Source of the DNA: Liolophura sinensis
Lineage: Eukaryota; Mollusca; Polyplacophora; Chitonida; Chitonidae
Reading direction: 5' to 3'
DNA length: 64,000 nucleotides
Assembly (NCBI RefSeq): GCF_032854445.1
Contig: NC_088300.1
Span: forward strand, 16,001,570-16,065,569
Below are positions 36,268-47,600 of this stretch, piece after piece. The translations under genes were made by a program, and so were the position numbers. Each line of letters opens with the position of its first letter. Position 1 is the first letter of the stretch. The notes beneath the pieces were generated by a model. That model made no database searches. It worked only from the letters and a program-made list of their open reading frames with translations, and was not told the origin of the DNA.

Positions 36268-37695
36268 CTGAAGAAAAAACAGTGACACAAATTTCAGCCA
36301 CAGAACAATTTTTGATGAAGGCAAAAGTACAAAGGTTGCAAAGTTTAAACTACAGGCATGGTACTGAATGAAATATTTTATTTTCACCGGTTTATGCACA
36401 ACTGTTCTGGAGACCTATTCAGCTGAATAGAATGAATAATACGCCAGTAGAGTTGGAACCAATGTATGGAAAGAATGACTGTTAAAAGCCAACTCTGAAT
36501 GCAATTTATTTACCCTCATTTTTCCATTATGGTAACTTTCGCTTTGGTTGGATTGCCAACATCACTGCTTCACAGAAATTAATATTTTTTTTTCAAAAAG
36601 AAATGTGCTCAAAATATGTTTTAAATACCCAGTGAACATTCGAAAAGGATAAAGAACTAGGGTATCCATGAACTAAAATAAGAGTACACTTGGTTTGAAG
36701 GCCAATGACCTTGTTTCCCAACACAATAATTTGTAAAAGTCGTGCAAGCAGTGAAACATTTTTTATTTCATAGCATTATTTCAACTACATTTTATCATAT
36801 AAGCTCAGCTTTTGTCGCACTTTCTGGCAAAAAAAATTAATAGTGAGTTCCCATGCAGAGAGCGATATGATGATCGAATGGGTGGTGACCAGAAAACAAG
36901 AAATCCAGTGTGGTTTACTTACTAAATATACATGTTTTGTGACTATCACGCTTCTTTTACTTACCAGTGCAATGGTCGTTGTCTATATGTAGTTCGTTAG
37001 AGTGGAAGAACTATATATATAGATGATAACTGCCCCAAAAGGAGCGTAAAATTGCATGCGACAGTTAACCCATTAGTTGCGATTTACTTCAACATACCTG
37101 TGTTATGTAAGTAGTTCATCTAGACGAGACTAGTTCCAAACATATACCAATCTGGTACTTTTTAAAATAACAACGTACAATTGTGTCTCTGTTAAGTACA
37201 CGTGTATGTTTTCACCTGTATAAAGGCATGTAGCTCAAAAGCTTAAATAAGTTAGCACTTTGCTTATTAATTTATAACCTACACGTACAAAGCAGTGCAT
37301 CATTCTCCGCATGTAAACACAGAACGGACGAAAACGGGAAAGTAAACACTTAACTGTCGGAAAGTAAAACTTCAAACATTGAACATGTATCTATTTTTAA
37401 ATCGAAATACTTCTGCCCAGCCTTCCAGCCCAGGCTGTTATTGTGTCTGTCATTCAGCAGCTTACTTAATACGGTTCAGCATCACAGACGCTGAGGATAT
37501 ACCCGCTAGGTCTCGATGTGCTTCCATTTCTTCCTCGTCCCATTCTATCCGCCATACTTCTATCCCGTCACTCACACATAACGCCCACTGACTCGTTAGC
37601 CGAGTGAAAACCAAATACTTAGTGTCTTCATTTTCGACCAGCCTATTCAGATTATCTACTCCAGATTCTCGGATCAATTCCCTAAACCCTGACAT
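35880..37695 (-). CDS. PAXX: PAXX, XRCC4/XLF-family non-homologous end-joining factor
   Basis: Complete two-exon gene (37695-37466 and 36267-35880) joining in phase 2 to 205 residues; human PAXX has 204. PAXX is a nuclear scaffold that binds Ku at DNA double-strand breaks and stabilises end joining. The N-terminal head includes TKYLVFTRLTSQWALCVSDG and GIEVWRIEWDEEE. It is followed by the beta-strand segment SSMITLIAGSGVSGVTFNLY and a coiled-coil stalk LAEDVQTLDSKLKGVNQTIE. A disordered basic tail ends SVVNPTSKKRKAPSGVVFD, aligning with human SLINPGFKSKKPAGGVDFD. The valine and phenylalanine known to contact Ku in human PAXX are both kept. Overall identity in the head is low, so the call rests on the tail motif, length, domain order and the VTFNL/WRIEW pattern. 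The start is the first ATG after the divergent promoter. Confidence 0.87.
36268..37465 (-). other. PAXX intron
   Basis: A single 1.2-kb intron, AT-rich, with no recognised repeat or additional exon. Confidence 0.8.
37466..37695 (-). CDS. PAXX: PAXX exon 1
   Basis: Seventy-six codons plus two bases from ATG, with donor gtaagc. It encodes the N-terminal half of the head domain, starting MSGFRELIRESGVDNLNRLV. Confidence 0.88.
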
Positions 37696-37860
37696 TTCAA
37701 ATAAAGGCCTTGAAATGACGGGCAGGGAATGGGATGCAATAACAAAGATTTCGCACCGGCAGCCTTTTGTTTACGCTTCCGCTAGTGCTCTGCGCATGCG
37801 CATTTAAAAGGCTGTAGACGTATGCCAACATGGAAATGTCAACGGAGGAGTTTTCATCTT
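37696..37860. promoter_or_regulatory. Bidirectional promoter PAXX / TJAP1-like with NRF-1 site
   Basis: The only GC- and CpG-rich non-coding interval of this part. It contains TGCGCATGCGCA at 37791-37802, a perfect NRF-1 palindrome. It lies about 96 bases upstream of the PAXX start codon and about 110 bases upstream of a good donor on the other strand. No TATA box is evident. A GACGTGTCAG element and a CTTCCG ETS-like core lie slightly downstream on the plus side. Confidence 0.65.
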
Positions 37861-37914
37861 GACGTATTCTTTCGGCTGACGTGTCAGATTTGCTTCCGTT
37901 CACTCTTGAGCTAG
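37810..37914 (+). other. TJAP1: Predicted non-coding first exon of TJAP1-like gene
   Basis: Ends with ttgagctag before donor gtaaga at 37915. The start is inferred from the promoter; there is no transcript evidence. Two short upstream frames are present: ATG at 37830 (10 codons) and ATG at 37822 (30 codons, whose TAG stop is exactly the last codon of the exon). The link to the coding exons is inferred from orientation and the lack of any other gene between. Confidence 0.5.
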
Positions 37915-38262
37915 GTAAGATTATATTTTATTATTTTTGGATAAACAAAGATGTCTGTGTAGTCAAGTTAGCATCTTAGATGATGTAAATCCCCTGAATA
38001 AATACAGAAAACGAAACAACAAGCGGACAACAACAACAACCTGGCAGAAGCCTAGAATTCAACTGTCAAGTTCAACTCTTTTGTTCAAGGGTTTATAACG
38101 GTGTCCTCTTGTTCCAAGTACCGACATATAGTGTGCTGCCTCACTGGAACTCCATCCAAAAGACACACAGTCAGTCCAGTTATATTGTATACACTATTGA
38201 TCCAGCTGGATGAACTCAGTGTGCTATTTTAAAATTCTGACATCCATTGTAACACTGAAGGC

Positions 38263-38468
38263 CAGCCCAGACTGTCCAACATTACTCAACTTTTGTTGTC
38301 TCAACAAGAGTCAACAAATAACACATCTCAACACACAGCAACAGTCTTGGACAGTGTTGACCTATCAGATTTTTAGTGTGGTTGGGATACTCAACTTACC
38401 TCAACAGCATTCAGCTTGCTGTTGAATCAACAAAAGTTGAACCATGTTGGATAGTCTGGACAGGGCTT
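38263..38468. mobile_element. Hairpin MITE, about 205 bp
   Basis: Left end cagcccagactgtccaacat with ctcaacttttgttg; right end, inverted, repeats ccagactatccaacatggtt with caacttttgttg. The long imperfect terminal inverted repeats (over 30 bases) and lack of coding sequence fit a MITE in the TJAP1-like first intron, close to the promoter. Confidence 0.7.
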
Positions 38469-40004
38469 GAGCCTATCACTGACTCTCAGACAAATCGCAG
38501 CACATCTGTGCATTCCAACTCAATGTAGCCGATCTCAATGAGGCCCGTGCTCACGGCACCCAAACTCATCTGCACAAAAAATACAAGTTTTTTTTTTAGA
38601 TATTTTTGGTTTGAAATAAGAAAGTTGAAGTTGTTCTTGAAGACAGCAGTCGAAATATAATAATTTTTTGAGGATGTCAATACCAAAACAACGTACAAAA
38701 ATGTTCATGGTGGATAAATTCATGTTGAAAGTCAATGCAAGATATGGCTTTATTAAAGACAGGTCTTTTTGTGGAACGATAGGTCCTTACTTTCAGGATT
38801 GGACAGCTGAGTTACACATCCAGTTTTGATAGCTTTAACTATGTAACTTTCTGTAACAGTCAAGTCCAAGAAAAAAGAAGCATATTTAACCTGTTCATTC
38901 ACCTTTTCATGACACCTTCAGGCCTTGTCATATTCTAAGACTGCAGGTATGCTGAAAGAAGTTGACGCACATATATATGTAAACCTGATGATCATCCCTT
39001 ATGTTTTCCAACTTCAATTTGATTGAAAACACAATGCCAGCTCATGATGTAATGCAGTATGACAAACATAATGTTAACAGTGATCTTAAAATCTCAAAGA
39101 TCTCAAACAAACAAAACAAACAAACAAATAAAATAAAATAAAATAAAAAGCATATGCCCATTGTGTAAGTAGAGATGTACATGTTATGATTTACTGGGTT
39201 ACAAGTATCACCGGTGTATTCATATCCACTGGTGGTCGCTCACTAACATCAAAATCGTTTGATATTAGCTTCTAATTTTATCTCAGATGAAGAAAATAAA
39301 ACAACCAAAAAAAGCCAGCGACTAGTGTAAACAGCCTTAAATTTCATCCTTGACTCAGTTGCTAATTTTTTGGGGTGATTCTGACAGTTGTGTTGATTTT
39401 CATAGAAAGGTGTTTTAATTGAGGCTTGTTTGGATGGTAGGATGATATACTACTGAGAAGATGAAGGTTTTTAGCATCAGAAAAATAGGAAGTATTTTCT
39501 GACATTTATTTACCTGTAAAAGTGTGCCCTTTTAGGCAGATTATTTTGTCATTTACAGTAATTCTGTTGTTGTATGATTTGTTATGAAAGAGGCCATATT
39601 AAAAAAGAAAAAAAACCGAGATGAATCAAGTCGATGTATGTGCTAAAAATCCAAAAAGTAAAGATATATCATGAGACCTTGCTTGTTATTCACTCGCTGT
39701 GGTTGACTGGATGACATGCAGAATGACGGGACAGGGTGACATCTTCACGAAAGGTCAATCCAACTTATGGTTGAATTATGCACAAGCATGGAGCTACTCA
39801 ACTATGCCCTGTATGTTTGATCTTTAACTGAAACCAGGATATCTACTCGTACGGTGTCCATTGAGTGATTTGAAGATTTCATCAGTTGACAGTTTTATGC
39901 TTCACATGCTGAAGCACATGTACATCTAGTAGTTACTGGTTAGGCACAGTTTGTATATCTTTAAGAAAGTACTTGTCATGAAGGAAAGAATGAAGCACTA
40001 GTAC

Positions 40005-40221
40005 CCTAATTCCTCAACCTTTTCGCTTATGAGAGAACAACATTCAGTGAAATTTATGCACCTTTTTAATTTGTTCTCAGAGACAAAACTGCAGTGGTTT
40101 GGTTGACCAATTTCATGACTTAACAGAAAGTATAATTTTATCAATCTATGCAGAATACTGTTCTCAAAATATGCTTGAATAAACACCTTGCAAACATGCA
40201 GAGAGGCTGAGAATTACAGTA
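40005..40221 (+). mobile_element. 210-bp palindromic MITE, copy 3
   Basis: Begins cctaattcctcaaccttttc and ends gagaattacagtag. Interior cctt gcaaacatgcag and ttgaccaatttcatgac match the other copies. Confidence 0.8.
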
Positions 40222-41567
40222 GTTCATATGGAACTGCCAAATGAGACAGCTGTCTGTATGTACGTATGTACAAGATGTTTTTGATTGCACTTTCTGATAT
40301 TTCCTGTTACGAGTTCTGTTTGAGACTGCTCTCAAGAATCCTTCATGATACTTTATATGGCTTTGGTACATTTCTTTGCAAGTTTTGTAAATACATGTAC
40401 CGTAAATACATTGTTTAAGAAAAAGGTTGTGGATAAAACAGTGACTAAGTATGAGAGATAGTGTGCAGAAATGGAAGGTGCATGCCAGTCAAGAATTTTT
40501 TGTATTTTGAGAGAACTGGCTACAAGGATATTGTCAAATGCTGTCATCTTTATTTGTACATATACCAGTCATGGTAAGGTGTGATTGTGCCTATTGACTT
40601 CATTACGAGGACCTTTAATAACTTTTACAGTTTTGAGTTAGATGCACATGCATGCTGGAAAAGGAGAATTTTATAGGAGACTGCGTCAGGCATTTTTCTT
40701 AATTGAAAGTGCTGAAAGTGATTTTTTTCTGAAAATATAGCTGATCACATTTGAGATGAATGTGCGACTAAACAAGAGTGCATCATGGAATCGCTGTTTA
40801 ACCTAAAATATTGACCTTGATGTGGCATGTCTGTATGTCTCATGTGACAATGTTCATCAGTGAGTGACATATATAGCTGGGTCTAGTTTACTGTGAACAC
40901 TCTGGTTTTCTCTTCATATTATACAGTATAATGGAAAAAATTCTTTGGTTTTCTGTTAAACAACAGTTAAATAATAATTTCTAATATTTTAAAGCTAGGG
41001 ACACAGTAGGCAGAAGTTATTGCTTGTAGAGATGAACACACTAGGCAGAGTTTTCCGCCACTTGTGGTTTAGTACCGTAAGTTATGTCATGTGACCTAGT
41101 AAATCATATGACTCAAACACAATTTTGTCGGTCAATACAATTTTATTCTGTTTTAATGGTTAGCTCTGTTGCCTGAATTCGCTGGAGCTCAGTGGCTGAC
41201 ATATTTTTTCGCTGACATGGTTGATACAAACAATGATTTCAGAGCAGACAGGGTCGCATTCAAAGTATAGCATTTGTGGATTTTTAGAAATTCACAAAAA
41301 ATGCTGTTCAAGCGAACAAAATCCATCGTGTGTGTCCCTGGCTTATAAAGACGTATATACATGCATGGATACATACATTTTCTGTAAAATTAATTTTAGA
41401 TCTCAAATATTTTAAGTACATTTAATTCTGTTCTGGTAAATTTCAAGATGTCAAGGTATTTCTAGAAAGGCTTTGTCTCGTGATGTGTCTGATGTGGATG
41501 ACCTTCCCTTCTTTATGGTCTTTTCAAGAAATAAATGTAAGTATGTAATCTGTTAAAATGTTCTGGA

Positions 41568-41775
41568 TCCAGGAGTCTCCCACCAATGCGGTCACTGGGA
41601 GTACAAGTTCAGCTCATGTTGGCGTCCTCTCTGACCATATGTGAGAAGGTCTGCCAGCAACCTGCAGATGGTCATGGTTTTTCCCTGGGCTTTGCCATAA
41701 TTCAGGTCACCGTGGTATAAGTTAAATATTCTTGAGTACAGCATAAAACACCAATGGCAATCAAATAAATAGATA
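41568..41775 (+). mobile_element. SINE family B copy
   Basis: Shows gagtacaagttcagctcatg (B-box-like region), gaaggtctgccagcaacctg, attcttgagtacagcataaa and an AAATAAAT tail. The 5' head is partly lost. Confidence 0.75.
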
Positions 41776-42417
41776 AATGTAGTGTTTTGTTTGGATACAT
41801 GTACAAGTATATCTGGTCACTCTTTGACAGAAATGAAATTATAATTGATTTACTGTACATGTCACATGTACCATGTGACAAACAGAGAAATTGATCAAAT
41901 TTCATTGTGTTTATCATCATTGTAATTAAATCACTGGAAACTGCCATTTCTGGATGTGCACAAATTCCTTATCATTGTTGTACAAGCTTTTTCATCATTT
42001 TGAAACTGTGGTGAGAATAACTAAGGAATGGAGCACAATTGCCTGCAGGGCAAAAACTCAATATTAAAATGTATTTACCATAGACCATCTCATACCATAT
42101 TCAAGAAAGCAAAAAACTAACCAGCAAACCAGTTATGTGAAATTTTGTGCGAGCCGTCACTTAGGATGTACATGTGCACCCATCATGATATGAATTATTT
42201 ATATCAAAACTTGTTGTTGTCCTTTTGGCTAGGGGCTACATATTTATATTCCATGTGCAATATATCAACTGCTGGGAGACTGCAGATAACTGTTGTTTTG
42301 TTTTTTTCACTCCTGCCCAAATACGAACTTATTTGGTGGTATTGGCAGGCTATTTGTCGTGCATTCTATAGCATTTTGTGGTGCTGCAGTGTGAGTACTC
42401 ATGTACTAACAGAGACG

Positions 42418-42436
42418 TGCACACACACACACACGC
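42418..42436. repeat. (CA)n microsatellite
   Basis: Short uninterrupted CA run in the TJAP1-like first intron. Confidence 0.8.
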
Positions 42437-43020
42437 GTTACATACATGTACTAAGAATGGACAAGCACATCCGAATTGTAAGGATGTCCAGGACATAACG
42501 TACAGTACAACTATATGTGCTCAAAATAAAATGGGTCTGCGTGGAAATCAAGACCTTAACACACATTTTTTTTAAATCGCACTTAAAAATTAATGCATAT
42601 AAGTAGTTTAGGCTTGGTTTAAATGTTTGATATTATTCTAGTTACTGTATATCTCTGATTTTTTTTCTCACCTTTACTTGATGCATATAATGACATTCTA
42701 GTTCCATTTTATACCTTTATATGTCTGATAAATTTATAGCTTGTCACTATTTTTATGATTGCAGATACATGTATAACTCTGTTATATTGTAAATACTAGT
42801 GCAGTAGTCACAGCAGTAGTTAAAAGTCATTATAAACCATTGAATACTGTACATGGATGTGTAGTAGGCCTACAGTGTCAGGCTGATAACAACAGCGTAT
42901 ACAGTATGTACATAGGTCCATATTAATGTAACTGGTCTGTGCTGTGACTGAGTAGACAATTACTGAGATTAGAAATTAGTTCTCTTAAGGATTCATGTGT
43001 TGGACTATGATATACATGTA

Positions 43021-43912
43021 CAATAGTGTGTCATGAGCCCATCTCATGATGAGGTTAGCTATGATTGGTGGAGCAGCAGGACTACAGTAGTGTGTCATGA
43101 GCTCATCTCATAATGAGTTTGGCTATGATTGGTGGAGCAGCAGGACTACAGTAATGTGTCATGAGCCCATCTCAGAATGAGGTTGGCTATGATTTGTGGA
43201 GCAGCAGGACTACAGTAGTGTGTCATGAGCCCATATCCTGATGAGGTTAGCTATGATTTGTGGAGCAGCAGGACTACAGTAGTGTGTCATGAGCCCTTCT
43301 CACAATGAGGTTGGCTATGATTGGTGGAGCAGCAGGACTACAGTAGTGTGTCATGAGCCCTTCTCACAATGAGGTTGGCTATGATTGATGGAGTAGCAGG
43401 ACTACAGTAGTGTGTCATGAGCCCATCTCACAATGAGTTTGGCTATGATTGATGGAGCAGCAGGACTACAGTAGTGTGTCATGAGCCCATCTCACAATGG
43501 GGGTTGGCTATGATTGGTGGAGCAGCAGGACTACAGTAGTGTGTCATGAGCCCATCTCACAATGAGGTTGGTTATGATTTGTGGAGCAGCAGGACTACAG
43601 TAGTGTGTCGTGAGCCCATCTCACAATGAGGTTGGCTATGATTGGTGGAGTAGCAGGACTACAGTAGTGTATTATGAGCCCATCTCACAATGAGGTTGGC
43701 TATGATTTGTGGAGCAGCAGGACTACAGTAGTGTGTCATGAGCCCATCTCACAATGAGGTTGGCTATGATTGATGGAGCAGCAGGACTACAGTAGTGTGT
43801 CATGAGCCCATCTCATGATGAGGTTGGCTATGGTTGGTGGAGTAGCAGGACTACAGTAGTGTGTCATGAGCCCATCTCGTGATGAGTTTGGCTATGATTG
43901 GTGGAGCAGCAG
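43021..43912. repeat. Minisatellite, 64-bp unit, about 14 copies
   Basis: Unit begins tacagtagtgtgtcatgagc and contains ctatgattggtggagcagca. Period is 64 bases with little divergence across about 890 bases, so it is young or homogenised. It ends about 650 bases before the first coding exon. Confidence 0.95.
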
Positions 43913-44567
43913 TTCATGTAGATGATGAAGACCAGTAAGCAAAATTAACCACACATGCATTGGAAGCTGGAAACAGGAAATTCACTGGTCATGGCAAATT
44001 TGGGAAGGCAAAATCTTGCAGGTGTGATAAAATCCTCTAATATGGCATAAGTGCTGTGGATAGATTTCTGCAAGTATTTGAGTGAAGTTGAAAGATCTGT
44101 GTACACAAAGCCACTCGGCTGACTGCAACTGCAAGTTTCTTAAACACTTTTGCTCATTTGTAAAATTAAGCCGGCGAGTGGGTTGCCGTCAACATTTTTG
44201 GTGAATGCTTCAGACTCTGACTTGGGTTATTCCATTGGGTATTTGTAATTTACAACAGGTAAACTCACAGCATGTATATGACTGGATATTACACTCTGTT
44301 TTTGACAGGGAAAGCCAGCATTTGATTCCGGGCAATCTTTCTGTCCTCAAGGATGTGGACTAGGTAACTGATAGTATTACAGGACCTCAAAACACAATGT
44401 GTGGAAAACATGACCTTTAGATTTTCCTCCTGGAACTCATTTAACAAATTCTTTTACATATACAGAAGGAAACATTCACTTGAAATTTCACTTTGTGTTA
44501 TTCTTTTCAGTGTTTAACCCCACTGTTACTGAGGGGTGAGATCTGAATCACATGTGAGATATTGCAG

Positions 44568-44618
44568 AAGGAAATGTTGACGGGAAAGTCTGGGGCCAAC
44601 ATGACAGCTGTTTGTAAG
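44568..44618 (+). CDS. TJAP1: TJAP1-like first coding exon
   Basis: Between acceptor gatattgcag and donor gtcagt. Start ATG at 44574 with a purine at -3; 15 codons in phase 0 encode MLTGKSGANMTAVCK. The exon is tiny and has no homology of its own. It is supported by splice sites, phase and the cysteine that pairs with the next exon. A start further upstream in frame is possible, since AAG GAA precede the ATG. Confidence 0.6.
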
Positions 44619-47600
44619 GTCAGTACCTTAAAATATGTGTGTCAGATGTTTGAATTTAGTAATCGAAAATCAAATTACATACTTCAACATGATAAATGAG
44701 AACAGTTGGCAAAATGGCAAGATATTAAATTTACAACAGCTCTCACAAGGCATGGAATATAACATGTTACTCAAAGATGTCTCAAATTATTGAGAAGGGA
44801 AGTAGAGTGAGCAGAAGATTTGGAGCACTGATAGGTGTAAATGACTGAATGGATGTCTTGGTATGTGTAAATTAAAGACATGTGGAGGTGAATCTGTATG
44901 ACATGAATGATTGGATGTTGAGCACTGGTGTACATGTAAAGGGTCTGTCCAAATGAATATACATGAAAGTCAACAGTTGTGAGTAGATTTTTGGTATGGG
45001 TAAATGGTATGGGCAGTAGGCTTTGTTTGCTCAAGGTATGGGGGTGCATATTGCCAAATAATGCAGGAATCAGAATTGCTATCTTTTTATTTAATTGATA
45101 AGTGTACAGCACAGTGCATTGACCCAGGAGCCTCTCACAAATGCAGTCGCTGTGAGTTCAAGTCCAGCTCATGCCGGCTTCCTCTCCGGTGGTATGTGGG
45201 AACATCTGTCAGCAACCTGCAGATGGCCGTGGGTTCCCCAGAGCTGCACTCGGTTTCCTCCCACCATAATGCTGGATATCATCGTATAAGTTAAATATTC
45301 TTGAGTATTACGATGATATGTTTATGTTCTTCAGCATAAAACACCAATCAAATAAACAAATAAATAAGTGTACCAGTTAATTGCCAAATGTCAACATTTC
45401 TCTGGCTCCCTCCTTTCATACTGCCAGTGTATAATTGAAAAATTCTTCAGTCTCATATCAAACAACAATCCAAATTTCATGTAAGCAGATGTGTACTTTA
45501 TACAACAAGTACATGTAGATACAGCTATCATGATATTTGGACTTCTAGCGTACATGCCATATTAATGTAGTGCCTGTTCTGCTTGTCCTCCTCAGGGGTG
45601 TGAGTGTGGCAGCAGTAAATGCTTCAACAACAACAGGTGAGAACATTGTTAAACTTCAACTGGAACAGAATTTGGAAGTTATTTGCCTTTCCTTGAGTCT
45701 GCACATTCCAGGCAAAAAATGTTTCTATGAGAAGTGTACAGTTTTCTTTTAAACCAACATTTAATATCCATTTATCAGTTTAGTTTAGTTGGTGTAAGTG
45801 TTTTTCATTGTTCCAGAATAGGTCTGTCTACAAGTAATTTGCACTGTTGGTATTGTTATGGAGCTACATCAGTCAGCTTAAGATTTGGCATTTAATCAGC
45901 AATATGTATTGTATAAATGAGACAATCATGAAAATGAAATGAATTATTTTAAAATTAAAATTATAAGTTTTAATTATAAGTTAATCCATACATCTAAGCC
46001 ATAAACTGTCTTGTAGCAGATTGTGAAGAGAGCAATCAATGGTGATTGAAAAAAAAAGGAGAGTAGTATTTGAAATCATTGCACATTTGACCTGACTCTT
46101 CTCAGGGACTCCTTATATACATGTAGATATATGTATATGGAAACAAGATGGCCATGTACATGTACATCTGCTAGGGTCATTGTCTTAACGAAGGCAGTAG
46201 GATCAATCCAATTTTAGGATGTGCAGAGAATAGGTCTGCCACCCAAATTTAAAAGTCTCCAGGGCCCTTGTTGGCTCTTGTTGTTAGTATGCTAAGCAGC
46301 ACCGTGTCTTGGGAACCTTTCACCGATGTGGCTTCTTATATTAAGTCCAACAGCTTACTTCCTATCCAGACGTACGTGGGAAGGTCTGCCAGCAAACTGT
46401 TCATGGTCGTGGGTTTCCCCTGGGTCTGCTCGGTTTGATTGTCTTTTAAAGTTAAATATTCTAGAGTACAATTTAAAACTCCAGGGAAATAAATAAATAA
46501 GTGAATCAATAAAAGCTTCGATGGAAACCAGTAATGGTATACTCTTTGTTGAATTTAATTGTAATGTAGTTCGTATAAAATGTACTTGCACTCTGTATTT
46601 GAAATCACTCTCTTTGTTGAAGTGGTATGTATGCTATTTACATTGCATTGACTGAGCGATGACCTATAATTGTACGTGTTTGCTGATGGGGTACTCTTGT
46701 CAAATATTTGAACTGGTAATAAGTACAAGCCTCTGTTTACCAGGTAAAGGTAGCAGGCTGAGGAGGATTTTTAGTATTTGTATATGTTACAAACATTTTG
46801 TAAACATCATATTAAGAAATGACAAGGGTTTGATTTATTTTTTTATTTTTTATACCATAAAGAGTTTTCTAGTATATGTATGTTTCTGGACATGACATGG
46901 CATTCGTGTGATATGGAAAATCTTGTGTCTTTGTATGATATTTTGGGATATTTTTGTGTTAGCCTAAAGGTTCATTGAATGGTTAATGTTGATGAAAAAT
47001 GAAAATTGCACTTTGGAGGTACACTACGTGTACATAAATGTGTTTTTTTGGTGAGAAAGGCATCAAAGTTGAAGATCATGCAGTTTTGGCACTGGATCAG
47101 TTTGTGCTCTAGTTTGAGGCACAGTGTTAGCGGATGTGCAGAGTGTGTTTGTGTGTTGTAGTAGGGCTGTGTTCTGTGTAAGATCTCAGTGTTATATTCT
47201 CCCCTTGGTCCAGAACACCTGACTGGCCTCCTAACATTTTTAGCCGTCTCCTGGATGAGGAACAATCCATTATTAATAAGGATAGGATTGAGTCTGACAT
47301 TTGCAGATGTTACTATTTTACTCAGTCCTTTCTCTCAAACATAGAATTTCAGCCATGACTAAGTTACTTTATTTGCATAACTCTGAGGCTTTTTTTCTGC
47401 GGAAAAAAATGTTTCAGCGCCAAAAGTAATATTTTCTGACATTTATTTGCCTCTAAAAAGGCTCTTTTTGGAGCAGAATTTGAGGTCATTTACAGTTTGT
47501 ATGTATTGGTGTAGAGTACGCCATTGTGGCCCCGGCCTCGAAAGATCTCCGTTAACAACAGCAAAACACTGACCCACTTGGAGAGAATTTGAGAAAAATC

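Larger units (their letters stand above)
37915..44567 (+). other. TJAP1-like intron 1
   Basis: About 6.7 kb with no accepted coding exon. It contains the hairpin MITE 38263-38468, the palindromic MITE 40005-40221, the SINE 41568-41775 and the 64-bp minisatellite 43021-43912. Confidence 0.7.

Noticed and set aside
37697-37903. 68-codon minus-strand frame upstream of PAXX
   Set aside because: It covers the bidirectional promoter and the NRF-1 site; not in frame with PAXX and without similarity.
43021-43912. Regularly spaced repeats reminiscent of a CRISPR array
   Set aside because: Head-to-tail 64-bp units without unique spacers in an animal intron; an ordinary minisatellite.
45104-45180. tRNA gene
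   Set aside because: Only B-box-like gagttcaagtcc and a weak A-box-like head within a SINE; no cloverleaf can be drawn.
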